Assembly (NCBI RefSeq): GCF_012844225.1
Contig: NZ_JABAGQ010000014.1
Span: 1 to 64,000, forward strand
From: Rhodococcus sp. 105337
GTDB lineage: Bacteria; Actinomycetota; Actinomycetes; Mycobacteriales; Mycobacteriaceae
Direction of reading: 5' to 3'
Length of the DNA: 64,000 nucleotides
In this document: in pieces, positions 20,409 through 49,409 of the stretch
Position numbering within the stretch: position 1 is the first letter of the stretch
How the letters are laid out: each line of letters starts with the position of its first letter
The notes under the pieces: generated by a model
Seen by the model: the letters and a program-made list of their open reading frames with translations, nothing else
What the model was told of the DNA's origin: nothing
Database searches by the model: none
Made by a program: the position numbers and the translations under genes

Positions 20409-20747
20409 TCAGGCGCCGCGGCGCTTCGCCTTGATCAGATCGAGGCGTTCCTGCAGCAGGACCTCGAGTTCTTCGACGGAGCGGCGTTCGAGCAGCATGT
20501 CCCAGTGCGTGCGCGGCGGCTTGACCTTCTTCGGCTCGGGTGCCGCGCCCTCGACGAGGGTGCCTTCCAGCCCGTTCTTGCACATCCAGGTGCCGGGGAT
20601 CTCGGCTTCGTCGGCGAACGGAACATCGAACTCTTCGCCGTTGTCGCAGCGATAGCGCGCGATCCGCCGCGGCGCCAGATCGTGGTCACGGTCGGTTTCG
20701 TAGCTCACCGCGCCGAGCCGGCTGCCTCGCAGTACACGATCTGCCAT
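20409..20747 (-). CDS. rbpA: RNA polymerase-binding protein RbpA
   Basis: A 112-residue RbpA that binds the principal sigma factor and RNA polymerase and stabilises open complexes in actinobacteria. It has an N-terminal tail (MADRVLRGSRLGAVSYETDR), a central zinc-ribbon-like core domain with cysteines in RYRCDNGEEF and TWMCKNG, a basic linker (PEPKKVKPPRTHWDML) and the C-terminal sigma-interacting helix ERRSVEELEVLLQERLDLI. ATG 20747 has a GAGAGGAC Shine-Dalgarno. A TTGACA hexamer on the minus strand at 20831-20836 is a possible -35 element. In mycobacteria it adjoins ppm1; here they are separated by the pap-aurF operon. Confidence 0.96.
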   Translation of the reverse strand: MADRVLRGSRLGAVSYETDRDHDLAPRRIARYRCDNGEEFDVPFADEAEIPGTWMCKNGLEGTLVEGAAPEPKKVKPPRTHWDMLLERRSVEELEVLLQERLDLIKAKRRGA

Positions 20748-20930
20748 GGTGGTGTCCTCTCTTGTGTGCTCCACCCGCTGGTGGGTCCGCCTTGCAGGCG
20801 GGCGCCCACGCGGGATCAACGTTCACCTCATGTCAACGTCGACGGGGCCGATTCCGTTCCCGCGGCCCGCCTCGAGGCCGGATACACCACATTACCGGCC
20901 GCCTCCACAGCGTCGGTAAAGTGTCCGGAC

Positions 20931-21263
20931 ATGACCGACCGCACCCGTCCGCCGGGCAGCTGCCTGTGGTGCGGACGCCCGGTCCCGGAGATCGGGACGG
21001 GCCGGCGCCGCCGGTACTGCCGGCAGTCGTGCCGGCAACGCGCGTACGAGCAGCGCCACACCACCCGCGAGGCGGGATTGCCCGAGGACGCGGTGGTACT
21101 CACCGCCGCCGAGGTGGAATCGCTGGCGGACCGCGCCTATCTGGTGCGCTGCGCCGCCGAAGATGTGGCCACCGCGGTCGCCGAGGGCGCCGACGCGGCG
21201 GAACTGGGCCGGTTGTGTACCGACCTGGTGTCCCTCGCCCGGGACGCCGAGCGGATCCGCTGA
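20931..21263 (+). CDS. Small zinc-ribbon protein, conserved in actinomycetes
   Basis: A 110-residue protein of unknown function. An N-terminal four-cysteine zinc finger (C11, C14, C30, C34, within CLWCGRPV and RYCRQSCRQRAYEQRH) is followed by a predicted helical region (residues 58-108) rich in Ala, Glu and Leu. The finger resembles the short CxxC...CxxxC ribbons of small DNA- or RNA-associated proteins, but no activity can be claimed. It starts at ATG 20931 and is divergent from rbpA; the 183-bp gap must carry both promoters. The position next to rbpA suggests a housekeeping gene rather than part of the natural-product cluster. Confidence 0.75.
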   Translation: MTDRTRPPGSCLWCGRPVPEIGTGRRRRYCRQSCRQRAYEQRHTTREAGLPEDAVVLTAAEVESLADRAYLVRCAAEDVATAVAEGADAAELGRLCTDLVSLARDAERIR

Positions 21264-21284
21264 CCGGACCCGCCCGGCCGGGCG

Positions 21285-21887
21285 TCAGGCGAAGAACCCG
21301 CCGATCGTGAACACCACCTGGCAGAAGGCACCGTTGGTGTAGTTGATCGAACCGAAGAGGCTGGCCAGCACCGGGCCGGTGCCGGTGTTGACCGTCTTCG
21401 ACAGTTGCGGCACCCCGCCGGCCTTGTCGTCGAGGGTCTCGATGCCGCCGCGGAAGGTCTCCATGTTGAGCCAGACGAATTTGAGGTCGGCGGCCGCAGG
21501 GGTGACGGGGATGGTCGGTGCCACGAAGATCTTGAGCTGCCCGATCTGTACGTCCGGGTTCACGTTGGGGCCCGGTTGCACCCAGCCGGTGGTCATGGCG
21601 TACGGCACGAGGCCGCCACCGCAGCCGGGTCCGAGAGTGGGGGCGGGCTGCATGAACGGCTGCGGAGTGTTGCGCGGCGGCGGCGCGAACAGCGCCGACC
21701 CCGTTCCGGCGCCCAGCATGTCGTCCACGGCGCGCAGGGCGTCCGGGTCGGGTGCGGCAGCGGCCCGCAACTGGTCGAGGGGCAGGCCCGGCGGAGCGGG
21801 CTCGGCAGCGGCCTGCGCGGGCAGGGCGACGGCCAGTGCGGTGGCGAACAGGGCGCCGAGAATACGGACGGTCCGGCGACGCGGCAT
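21285..21887 (-). CDS. Secreted protein of unknown function
   Basis: A 200-residue exported protein. The signal peptide is clear: basic MPRRRTVR, hydrophobic ILGALFATALAVALP, then AQA before AEPAPPGLP, a likely cleavage site near residue 28. The mature part is Pro/Ala/Gly-rich at first (PPPRNTPQPFMQPAPTLGPG) and then strand-rich. Two cysteines (GPGCGGG and FCQVV) could form one disulfide. I do not recognise a domain. ATG 21887 follows GAAGGAGCC. It is transcribed away from the NRPS gene; their 547-bp shared upstream region holds several inverted repeats. Confidence 0.72.
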   Translation of the reverse strand: MPRRRTVRILGALFATALAVALPAQAAAEPAPPGLPLDQLRAAAAPDPDALRAVDDMLGAGTGSALFAPPPRNTPQPFMQPAPTLGPGCGGGLVPYAMTTGWVQPGPNVNPDVQIGQLKIFVAPTIPVTPAAADLKFVWLNMETFRGGIETLDDKAGGVPQLSKTVNTGTGPVLASLFGSINYTNGAFCQVVFTIGGFFA

Positions 21888-22153
21888 CTGAGGCTCCTTC
21901 GGGTCGGCTGCGAGAAGTCGTGCGGGAAGGCGGCGAGCAGCGTGATCCACGGGCAACGGGGCCCGGGCACACGGTGAGGCGGGAGTGCGTGACGCGGACG
22001 TGCACGGCAGCGGAAAATTCCTGACGCGTACGGGGGTACCAAAACCTGAGGATAAGGATTCACCCCGCCGCTCCGGGGGATTTCGCCGATATCTCCGAGC
22101 ATTCGGGACATTCACCCCACACCGGAAGATCAGGGGCCCCGCCGGCACGCTTC

Positions 22154-22167
22154 CGCGAAATTTCGCG
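22154..22167. promoter_or_regulatory. Perfect palindrome upstream of the NRPS gene
   Basis: CGCGAAATTTCGCG is a perfect 14-bp palindrome in the NRPS upstream region, a size and symmetry typical of a dimeric repressor site. A binding protein cannot be named. Confidence 0.45.
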
Positions 22168-22236
22168 TAATTGTTGGGACAGGGTCTCGGAAATGTTCGG
22201 TAAAGATTTCCGGGGCATATCCAAGATCGAATTCGA

Positions 22237-22257
22237 TATCCGGTGTATTTCCGGATA
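22237..22257. promoter_or_regulatory. Inverted repeat, possible operator of the NRPS gene
   Basis: TATCCGG (22237-22243) and CCGGATA (22251-22257) are exact inverted repeats with a 7-bp AT-rich spacer TGTATTT, about 180 bp upstream of the NRPS start. The spacing fits an operator; no regulator gene is adjacent. Confidence 0.4.
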
Positions 22258-22308
22258 CCTCTGACCGAATGCGGGCAATGCCGCGCCATTCTGGTCTAAC
22301 TTGGGGGA

Positions 22309-22334
22309 GTGCTCCCGGTCTTACCCGGGAGCAC
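22309..22334 (+). promoter_or_regulatory. Hairpin in the NRPS leader
   Basis: GTGCTCCCGG (22309-22318) and its exact complement (22325-22334) enclose a 6-nt loop TCTTAC, 100 bp before the NRPS start codon. It would fold in the 5' untranslated RNA if transcription starts near 22300. There is no uridine run, so a leader stem is more likely than a terminator. Confidence 0.45.
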
Positions 22335-22434
22335 GACACGGGGCCCGGTCTCGGCGAGAGAGGTTCGACGAGCATCGGCCCCGACGCGATGTCGGGGGCG
22401 CGCCGTTTACGCCAACATCGCTCTCGGAGGGGAC

Positions 22435-44493
<22,059 letters not shown>

Positions 44494-44522
44494 ACCGCGC
44501 CCGGGCGTCGGGCCGGTCGCCG

Positions 44523-45116
44523 TCAGGTCTGCGCGGTCGGTGCCGTCGGCGCTCCGGTCAGCGCGGCAGGAGCCCACGACGGCCACGCCACCTCGCCGAC
44601 CGGGTCGCCGTCGACGAAACGCGCCGCGATGCGGGTGACGTCCGCGGCGGTGTTGTCGTAGACGGTCGAGTGGTCGGCCCGGTCGATCGCGTCCGCCACC
44701 AGCGGCCACACCCGCTCGAAACGGGAGCGGATCTTCTCTTCGGGGACCCGATGGCCCCCTTCGACGACGCGTTCGGCGACACGCGCGACGGACAGTTCGA
44801 CGGGCACCAGCACCACGTGCAGCACCACCACATAGCCGGCCCGGTGCGCCCGGTCGATCAGGTCGAGTTTGGACGGGTGCGAGAACACCGTCTCGGCGAT
44901 GAACGATTCCCCCTGGTCGATGAGGGCGTCGCGGATGGTCGCGGCGATCTGCGCGGCCTCGTAGGAGTGTTCCTCGGGGCTGTCCGGCCATCGCTGCTTG
45001 GCGATCACATCGGCGTTGACGAACACGCTGCCGGGCAGCAGGGGAGCGAGACGCTGCTCGACGAACGTCGTTTTTCCGGATCCGTTGGGTCCGACGACGA
45101 GATCGAGTCGCCTCAC
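44523..45116 (-). CDS. Zeta-toxin-like P-loop kinase (toxin of a TA pair)
   Basis: A 197-residue P-loop protein of the zeta-toxin/AAA_33 type. Walker A is GPNGSGKTT at residues 9-17. ADVIAKQRWPD and SFIAETVFSHPSKLDLI match the substrate-binding Asp and the conserved ETVFS/ETT-type motif, and RSRFERVWPLVADAI has the arginine-rich lid. Zeta toxins phosphorylate UDP-N-acetylglucosamine and block wall synthesis (family knowledge); some homologues are plain kinases. The start is GTG 45116 overlapping the antitoxin stop (GTGA), the usual order of antitoxin first. It converges with the NRPS gene, 29 bp away. Confidence 0.82.
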   Translation of the reverse strand: MRRLDLVVGPNGSGKTTFVEQRLAPLLPGSVFVNADVIAKQRWPDSPEEHSYEAAQIAATIRDALIDQGESFIAETVFSHPSKLDLIDRAHRAGYVVVLHVVLVPVELSVARVAERVVEGGHRVPEEKIRSRFERVWPLVADAIDRADHSTVYDNTAADVTRIAARFVDGDPVGEVAWPSWAPAALTGAPTAPTAQT

Positions 45117-45490
45117 AGAACGATCTGGGTGCCGTCAGGCAGATGCTTGACGACGCGGCCCTGGTCGTCGAGCACCACCGACGCGAGGCCCCGCGCGGCG
45201 CGATCGGTGACGTGGTGACCGGTCGCGAGGGATTCTTCGAGGGCTGCGGCAATCTCGGCGTTGAACACCACGCCTTCTTCGTCGGAGAGTTCGCGCAGCG
45301 GTACCCGCCCGGCGAGCGCGGCCTCGACGCGGCGCCGCGCGACCTGCCGCTGGTTGGACACCTCGCGGCCGACGCGCGCCCAGTGTTCGAGTTGCTGGCG
45401 GGCCGAACGGTTTTCCCGTTCACCTTCGGATGCGGCCGCGTCGACGAGCTCCGACGAGAACCTGGTCACCTTGTCGACGACGTTCGTCAT
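45113..45490 (-). CDS. ParD-like antitoxin of the zeta-type toxin
   Basis: A 125-residue protein with an N-terminal region like ParD-like antitoxins that accompany zeta-type toxins: KVTRFSSELVDAAASEGERENRSARQQLEHWARVGRE looks like a ribbon-helix-helix module of the type described for such partners. The C-terminal part (about residues 70-125) is predicted to bind the toxin and carries the beta-rich GLASVVLDDQGRVVKHLPDG. ATG 45490 has AAGGAG at the right distance. It forms a two-gene operon with the zeta-like toxin. As with other antitoxins, it may repress its own promoter; no operator was identified. Confidence 0.8.
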   Translation of the reverse strand: MTNVVDKVTRFSSELVDAAASEGERENRSARQQLEHWARVGREVSNQRQVARRRVEAALAGRVPLRELSDEEGVVFNAEIAAALEESLATGHHVTDRAARGLASVVLDDQGRVVKHLPDGTQIVL

Positions 45491-45543
45491 GACGTACTCC
45501 TTCGCGCGACGCGCCTTACCGTTCCTCCCAGTGTAGCAATCTG

Positions 45544-46293
45544 CTACACAGTTGGCCCGGGATCGTCCGACGCGGTGCCGACGAGGACGGCGAGCGCGTC
45601 CAGCAGGCGCTCGATCCCGAACTCCCACGCCGCACCGGGACTGTACGACGTGTTCAGCACCGCGCCGGCTGCCGCGCCGACCCGCCGCGCGAGCGGGAAG
45701 TCGTCTCCGACATAGACCGTGAGACGCTCGCTCCACGCGGACCACACCTCGGCCATGTCCACCGCGCGGGGATCGGGCCGGCGGGCCCGCGCCGCGGCGC
45801 GGGTGAAGTCCGCGACGAAGGTCAGCGCCGCGTCGCGGTCCACGTCACCGAGGCCGGTGTGGTCGAAGGCGTGCAGATCGTGGTCGTACTTCGCGATCGT
45901 CCCCGGCCCCAACGACACTCGCTGGTCCGCGATATCGAGGAGCCAGTCGTGTTCGCCGTAGAGGGCCAGGTCGGCGTCGGCGACCTCACGCACCCGGGCC
46001 CGCCAGTGGCCGGTGGCGTACGGCGCGCGCGGCTGCCTGGCGTGCACGCAGTCGGCCATGAGGACCAGCAGGTCGTCGCGGGAGCCGACGTGCGTGTACA
46101 GCGCCATACCGGAGATGCCGAGTTCGGCGGCGAGGCGACGCACGGTGAGGTGCTCGAGTCCTTCGGTGTCGGCCAGAACGATCGCGGCGTCGACGGCCTG
46201 CGAGGTGGTCACCTTCGCCCGGGGTCCCCGCGCGCCGCCTCGAGGGGCGGCGGGGTGGTCCCGCCACAGCAGATCGAGCAGTTCGCGCGCCAT
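45544..46293 (-). CDS. TetR family transcriptional regulator (TetR_C, tetracycline-repressor-like)
   Basis: A 249-residue repressor. The DNA-binding domain (about residues 27-75) includes the helix-turn-helix LAAELGISGMALYTHVGSRDDLL. The ligand-binding domain looks like the TetR_C/TetR(D) type, with the DWLLDIADQ segment. It is divergent from the VOC gene at 46404, so it probably represses that gene and itself from the 110-bp gap (46294-46403), which holds an AT-rich CTCTATACACTG element. ATG 46293 has GGAGGAGAG upstream. The ligand is unknown; VOC proteins next to TetR genes often bind or detoxify the inducing compound. Confidence 0.88.
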   Translation of the reverse strand: MARELLDLLWRDHPAAPRGGARGPRAKVTTSQAVDAAIVLADTEGLEHLTVRRLAAELGISGMALYTHVGSRDDLLVLMADCVHARQPRAPYATGHWRARVREVADADLALYGEHDWLLDIADQRVSLGPGTIAKYDHDLHAFDHTGLGDVDRDAALTFVADFTRAAARARRPDPRAVDMAEVWSAWSERLTVYVGDDFPLARRVGAAAGAVLNTSYSPGAAWEFGIERLLDALAVLVGTASDDPGPTV

Positions 46294-46403
46294 TGCAAAT
46301 CTCTCCTCCGCGGGTCGGATACGAGCTACTCTATACACTGCACAAGGTTTTGGGGCTCCCTCGCACCCGAACACACCCTCGTCTCCGCCACCTGGAGGTA
46401 CCC

Positions 46404-46781
46404 GTGAAAATCACCGACACCGCCCTGTCCCTGAACGTGGCCGACCCCGCGGCCTCCGCAGAATTCGCCACCACCCATTTCGGCTTCACCGAAGCGATGT
46501 CCGCCGACGGCTTCGTGTCCCTGACCCACCCCGACGCCGGCTTCAACGTCGTCTTCCTGCGCACCGGACTCGGCACCTTCAAGCCCGCCTCGATCGCAGG
46601 CCCGGCCGGCCAGGGCATGCTGATCGCCTTCGTCGTTGACGACCTCGACGACGAATACGCCCGCATCGCCGCCGCCGGCGCGACAGTGGTCACCGCGCCC
46701 GAGACCGAGCCGTGGGGGGAGCGGTTCTGCCAGTTCGCCGACCCCAACGGTCTCGTATGGCAACTCGTGCAGTGGGTCTGA
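46404..46781 (+). CDS. VOC family (glyoxalase/bleomycin-resistance-like) protein
   Basis: A 125-residue VOC-fold protein of two beta-alpha-beta-beta-beta units. The first unit has SLNVADPAASAEFATTHFGF and FVSLTHPDAGFNVVFL; the second has GMLIAFVVDDLDDEYARIAAAGA and the closing CQFADPNGLVWQLVQW, as in antibiotic-binding and glyoxalase relatives. Metal-ligand positions are only partly conserved, so a binding or resistance role is as likely as an enzymatic one. The start is GTG 46404 after GGAGGT. Being divergent from the TetR gene suggests drug- or metabolite-induced expression. Confidence 0.85.
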   Translation: MKITDTALSLNVADPAASAEFATTHFGFTEAMSADGFVSLTHPDAGFNVVFLRTGLGTFKPASIAGPAGQGMLIAFVVDDLDDEYARIAAAGATVVTAPETEPWGERFCQFADPNGLVWQLVQWV

Positions 46782-46912
46782 GCGGGGCCTTCCACCTTCC
46801 GGTCGGCCGCCCGGTGACCCACAAGATCTACCGGGATGCCGCGCACCACTCCCGACTCGTGCTGCCGTTCACGGCACGCACGGCAGGGGAGTAGGAGCGG
46901 GGAGGAACCGCT

Positions 46913-46956
46913 GCGGCCGGGTGCTGCGAGGAAGACCCCTCGAAGCACCCGGCCGC
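46913..46956. terminator. Long hairpin between two convergent VOC genes
   Basis: GCGGCCGGGTGCT (46913-46925) pairs with 46944-46956 over 13 perfect bp; after one mismatch the stem continues five more bp (CGAGG with CCTCG), closing a 6-nt loop. Its place between convergent gene ends fits a bidirectional terminator. Confidence 0.82.
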
Positions 46957-46981
46957 ATCCCCCCGACGGGTCAACTCACGA

Positions 46982-47332
46982 TCAACGATTCAACGGGCTG
47001 TAGAAGACCAAGCCGTTGCCTTTGTTGTCGTACACCACCGCACGCCGCTCGTGCGCGTCGTCGTACGGACCTTGCACGATGCCGCCGCCGGCTTCTTCGG
47101 TGGCTTTCGCGGCGGCATCCACATCATCGGTCTTGATGCCCACGACGACCTGTCCGTGGATCGGATGATCGACCGATGTCGCGAGCGCGACCGTGACCGC
47201 GCCACCGTCGAGCGCGGCAAAATGCGTGCCGTCCCGGAACTTCAGTCGCATTCCCAGGCCCTCGCTGTAGAACTTGATCGACTCGTCGAGGTTGTCGGTC
47301 GACAGGACGATCATCTTCACTTCGTGGCTCAC
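46982..47332 (-). CDS. VOC family (glyoxalase-like) protein
   Basis: A 116-residue single-chain VOC protein. MIVLSTDNLDESIKFYSEGLGM is the classic first unit, with KFRDGTHFAALDGG; the second has VVVGIKTDDVDAAAKATEEAGG and VYDNKGNGLVFYSP. Such proteins often act as dimers on small electrophiles or bind drugs; no substrate can be given. The start is GTG 47332, with GAGGAGAAG upstream. It is a single-gene unit convergent with the other VOC gene, and it borders the 1.3-kb gene-free stretch that holds the dif-like site. Confidence 0.84.
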   Translation of the reverse strand: MSHEVKMIVLSTDNLDESIKFYSEGLGMRLKFRDGTHFAALDGGAVTVALATSVDHPIHGQVVVGIKTDDVDAAAKATEEAGGGIVQGPYDDAHERRAVVYDNKGNGLVFYSPLNR

Positions 47333-47550
47333 GGCTTCTCCTCGGATGAAAGTTGCCCAACCTTACGGCTGTCGACCTCGGCCCGACGAGGGTCGATTGT
47401 CACTCGTCGGGCCGATAACTTCCCCATTCCACAGCTCGTCACGTGGCGTGTGGACGCGAGCGGCGACGGACCCCGGCACCTGACCGAAGATCGTCCTGGT
47501 GCATTTTCCGGAGCGGGCGCCGGAGACGATGAAATACAGCAAGCCGGAGG

Positions 47551-47588
47551 GTGGACATAAAACGTCACTGTGACGTTTTGATGTCCAC
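47551..47588. other. Large near-perfect palindrome
   Basis: The core AAAACGTCAC-T-GTGACGTTTT (47559-47579) is perfect, with 10-bp arms around one base. Outer arms GTGGACAT (47551-47558) and ATGTCCAC (47581-47588) are also exact complements, separated from the core on one side by a single extra G (47580). It lies 219 bp upstream of the VOC gene start and 277 bp before the dif-like site. It may be an operator or a hairpin; which cannot be decided. Confidence 0.7.
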
Positions 47589-47864
47589 GGGCAGGATGGG
47601 AGCGGGGAGGGTCGCCGGGGCTCGAGTGCCGGTGTATTCGAATCGGACAGCCGAGGCGGGAGCCGGAGATCGGATCGCCGGCCACCAGGCGTCGAGGACG
47701 ATTCGGCCCGACGATCGGCGCCGGTGGGCGGAAGACCGGAAGCGACCAGCGCGCGCCGAGGCGCGATGCGAAAAGCTGCGACGACGTCGCATCAGCTGCG
47801 TAGCGATACGCAACGTCTCCGGCGGGCTCAGGGATTACACACTGCCGTTTCCGCAGGTCACCGT

Positions 47865-47892
47865 TTCGCCGATAATCTACATTATGTCAAGT
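47865..47892 (+). other. dif: dif-like chromosome dimer resolution site
   Basis: The 28-bp element has left arm TTCGCCGATAA (47865-47875), centre TCTACA (47876-47881) and right arm TTATGTCAAGT (47882-47892). It agrees at every specified position with the actinobacterial dif consensus as I remember it, including the half-palindrome GATAA...TTATGTC core recognised by XerC and XerD. It is intergenic, as a dif site should be. XerC/XerD bind here and FtsK activates recombination to resolve chromosome dimers. This places the window in the replication terminus. Confidence 0.88.
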
Positions 47893-48311
47893 AACGCGGA
47901 TCAGGCCCGCCCCCGGAGGGAGTGGAACGCCCGCCGAGCAACCCATGCCGTTTCCGGCACACCCGACTCCGGCGCGTCACGTGATGCGCCGACGAGTGGC
48001 GCGGTTAACCCTTCGGCCCGCTCGGCACATGAATCCCGAGACGCTCGAGCGGCCGGCCCGTGGATCTCGCGGGATTCGTGGACCATCGGCATCGGCGGTC
48101 GATATCCCGGATGACGCTGCGCACGCGAACGCCGCGTGCGAGAACACTGCGATCTCCGCACAAGCCCTTCCGGCACCAACCGTGGAGACGGCGGACGACC
48201 GCAGCGCGCCGACCCCGCGCGCCTCGGCCGCACCATGTGGGCCCGCGAACGTACCCCGTCCCCCGGGGTCGGGAAACCGAGGATGCGCCTCATCTGCCCT
48301 ATCCAATTTTG

Positions 48312-48333
48312 ATGGATAATCACCGTTATCCAT
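48312..48333. promoter_or_regulatory. 22-bp palindrome upstream of the DHFR-fold gene
   Basis: ATGGATAA (48312-48319) and TTATCCAT (48326-48333) are exact inverted repeats around the 6-bp spacer TCACCG, in an AT-rich patch about 290 bp before the reductase gene. It looks like a dimeric regulator site; no regulator can be named. Confidence 0.5.
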
Positions 48334-48622
48334 GAATACTACTGCTGCACAACAGTTTCGGTGTTCGGAATGTGCGACCCGCAATCCCGCGATCCTGACG
48401 GCACCGCCTGCACCGGACACGCGACCGTCGACCTCGGCACCTCCTCCTCGGTGGATCCGGTCGACGCTCCCCGGCCGGCCAGGGCACGATCGGCACGCTG
48501 CACTCCCCTGACCCGGCCGGCACAGCGCCCTGTCCCCCATCCTCCGAGCAGCATCCGATGAGTTTGCCCGCCGCGCCCGGTCTACCTCTGCGTATCCATC
48601 CGAGACGACACGGGAGAACAGT

Positions 48623-49264
48623 GTGTCCCAGCTTTTGCGCGTACAGAACTTCACCGTTTCGAGCGACGGAATCGCCGCAGGAGAAGATCAGACCCTCGAG
48701 AACCCCTTCGGTCTCGACCACAGCGAAATGTTCGAGTGGGCCGGGGCCACCGCGAGCTGGCCCAACCGCGCCGATCCCGGCGGCACCCGCGGCATCGACG
48801 ACTACTTCACCCGCGACTTCTCCCACAACATCGGTGCGGAGATCATGGGCCGCAACAAATTCGCTCCCAAGCTCGGACAGTGGCCCGACCCCGAATGGCG
48901 GGGCTGGTGGGGCGACGAACCACCGTTCCACACCCCGGTGTTCGTCCTGACGCACCAAACCCGCCCCTCCCTCGCACTTTCCGACACCACCTTCCACTTC
49001 GTCGGGGGCGAACCATCCGACGTCCTCGCCCGAGCGCGCGAGGCCGCGGGCGGCAAGGATGTCCGACTCGGCGGCGGGGTCACCACGATCCGGCAATTCC
49101 TCGACGCCGACCTGATCGACACCCTGCACATCGCAGTGGCGCCGCTCGAATTCGGGTCCGGCCTGCACCTCTGGGAGTCACCGGACGAATTGCACGACAG
49201 ATTCCATCACGACGTCGTTCCCAGCCCGAGCGGCGTCACCCATCACCTGTTCTGGCGTAAGTAA
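48623..49264 (+). CDS. Dihydrofolate reductase-fold (RibD C-terminal) family protein
   Basis: A 213-residue protein of the RibD C-terminal/dihydrofolate-reductase-like family (YwjB/YyaP-like), which bind NADPH. It begins with QNFTVSSDGIAAGEDQTLENPFG, the usual first strand and loop. GRNKFAP follows, then VFVLTHQTRPSL, the nucleotide-binding LGGGVTTIRQFLDADLIDTLHI, and the C-terminal strand LEFGSGLHLWE. Substrates of these stand-alone domains are unknown; some act on pteridines, while others are uncharacterised reductases. The start is GTG 48623, behind a weak ACGGGAGAA. It is monocistronic. Confidence 0.87.
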   Translation: MSQLLRVQNFTVSSDGIAAGEDQTLENPFGLDHSEMFEWAGATASWPNRADPGGTRGIDDYFTRDFSHNIGAEIMGRNKFAPKLGQWPDPEWRGWWGDEPPFHTPVFVLTHQTRPSLALSDTTFHFVGGEPSDVLARAREAAGGKDVRLGGGVTTIRQFLDADLIDTLHIAVAPLEFGSGLHLWESPDELHDRFHHDVVPSPSGVTHHLFWRK

Positions 49265-49409
49265 CCCGGCACAGTCGCATCCCCTGCTCACCCGGACGCC
49301 GACGCGGGTGAGCCGTTGCCGTGTCTGCCGAGCGCTGCCGTCCCACCTCGGATGTGGGTACTGTGCACCCAGATCGACGCGTGCAATCCCGATCGTCGGA
49401 AGGCTCACG

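Larger units (their letters stand above)
21888..22434. promoter_or_regulatory. Divergent control region between the secreted-protein gene and the NRPS gene
   Basis: This gene-free 547-bp stretch is clearly less GC-rich in its middle (about 22020-22260) than the neighbouring genes. It contains a perfect 14-bp palindrome at 22154-22167, a 7+7 inverted repeat at 22237-22257 and a 10-bp-stem hairpin at 22309-22334. No coding frame in it has convincing composition. It should carry the promoters for both flanking genes; exact -35/-10 elements could not be assigned with confidence (a TCTAAC at 22295-22300 is a weak -10 candidate for the NRPS gene). Confidence 0.6.
47333..48622. other. Gene-free 1.29-kb terminus region
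   Basis: No convincing gene was found. Open frames exist on both strands (for example 47551-48114 plus and 47977-48654 minus), but their predicted proteins are Arg/Ser/Pro-rich, lack domains and start without ribosome binding sites. The stretch contains a 38-nt near-perfect palindrome (47551-47588), the dif-like site (47865-47892) and a 22-nt palindrome (48312-48333). Long non-coding DNA around dif is normal. Confidence 0.7.

Noticed and set aside
22309-22434. An upstream extension of the NRPS by 42 residues
   Set aside because: The region has no RBS at the first start and includes the leader hairpin; ATG 22435 has a good GGAGG and aligns with the start of EntF-like proteins.
47551-48114. 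Open frame over the palindrome and the dif-like site
   Set aside because: Arg-rich with no domain, crossing dif; coding through dif is not expected.
47977-48654. 225-residue minus-strand frame next to the DHFR-fold gene
   Set aside because: Ser/Arg/Ala-rich, no RBS, overlaps the start of a real gene, no recognisable domain.
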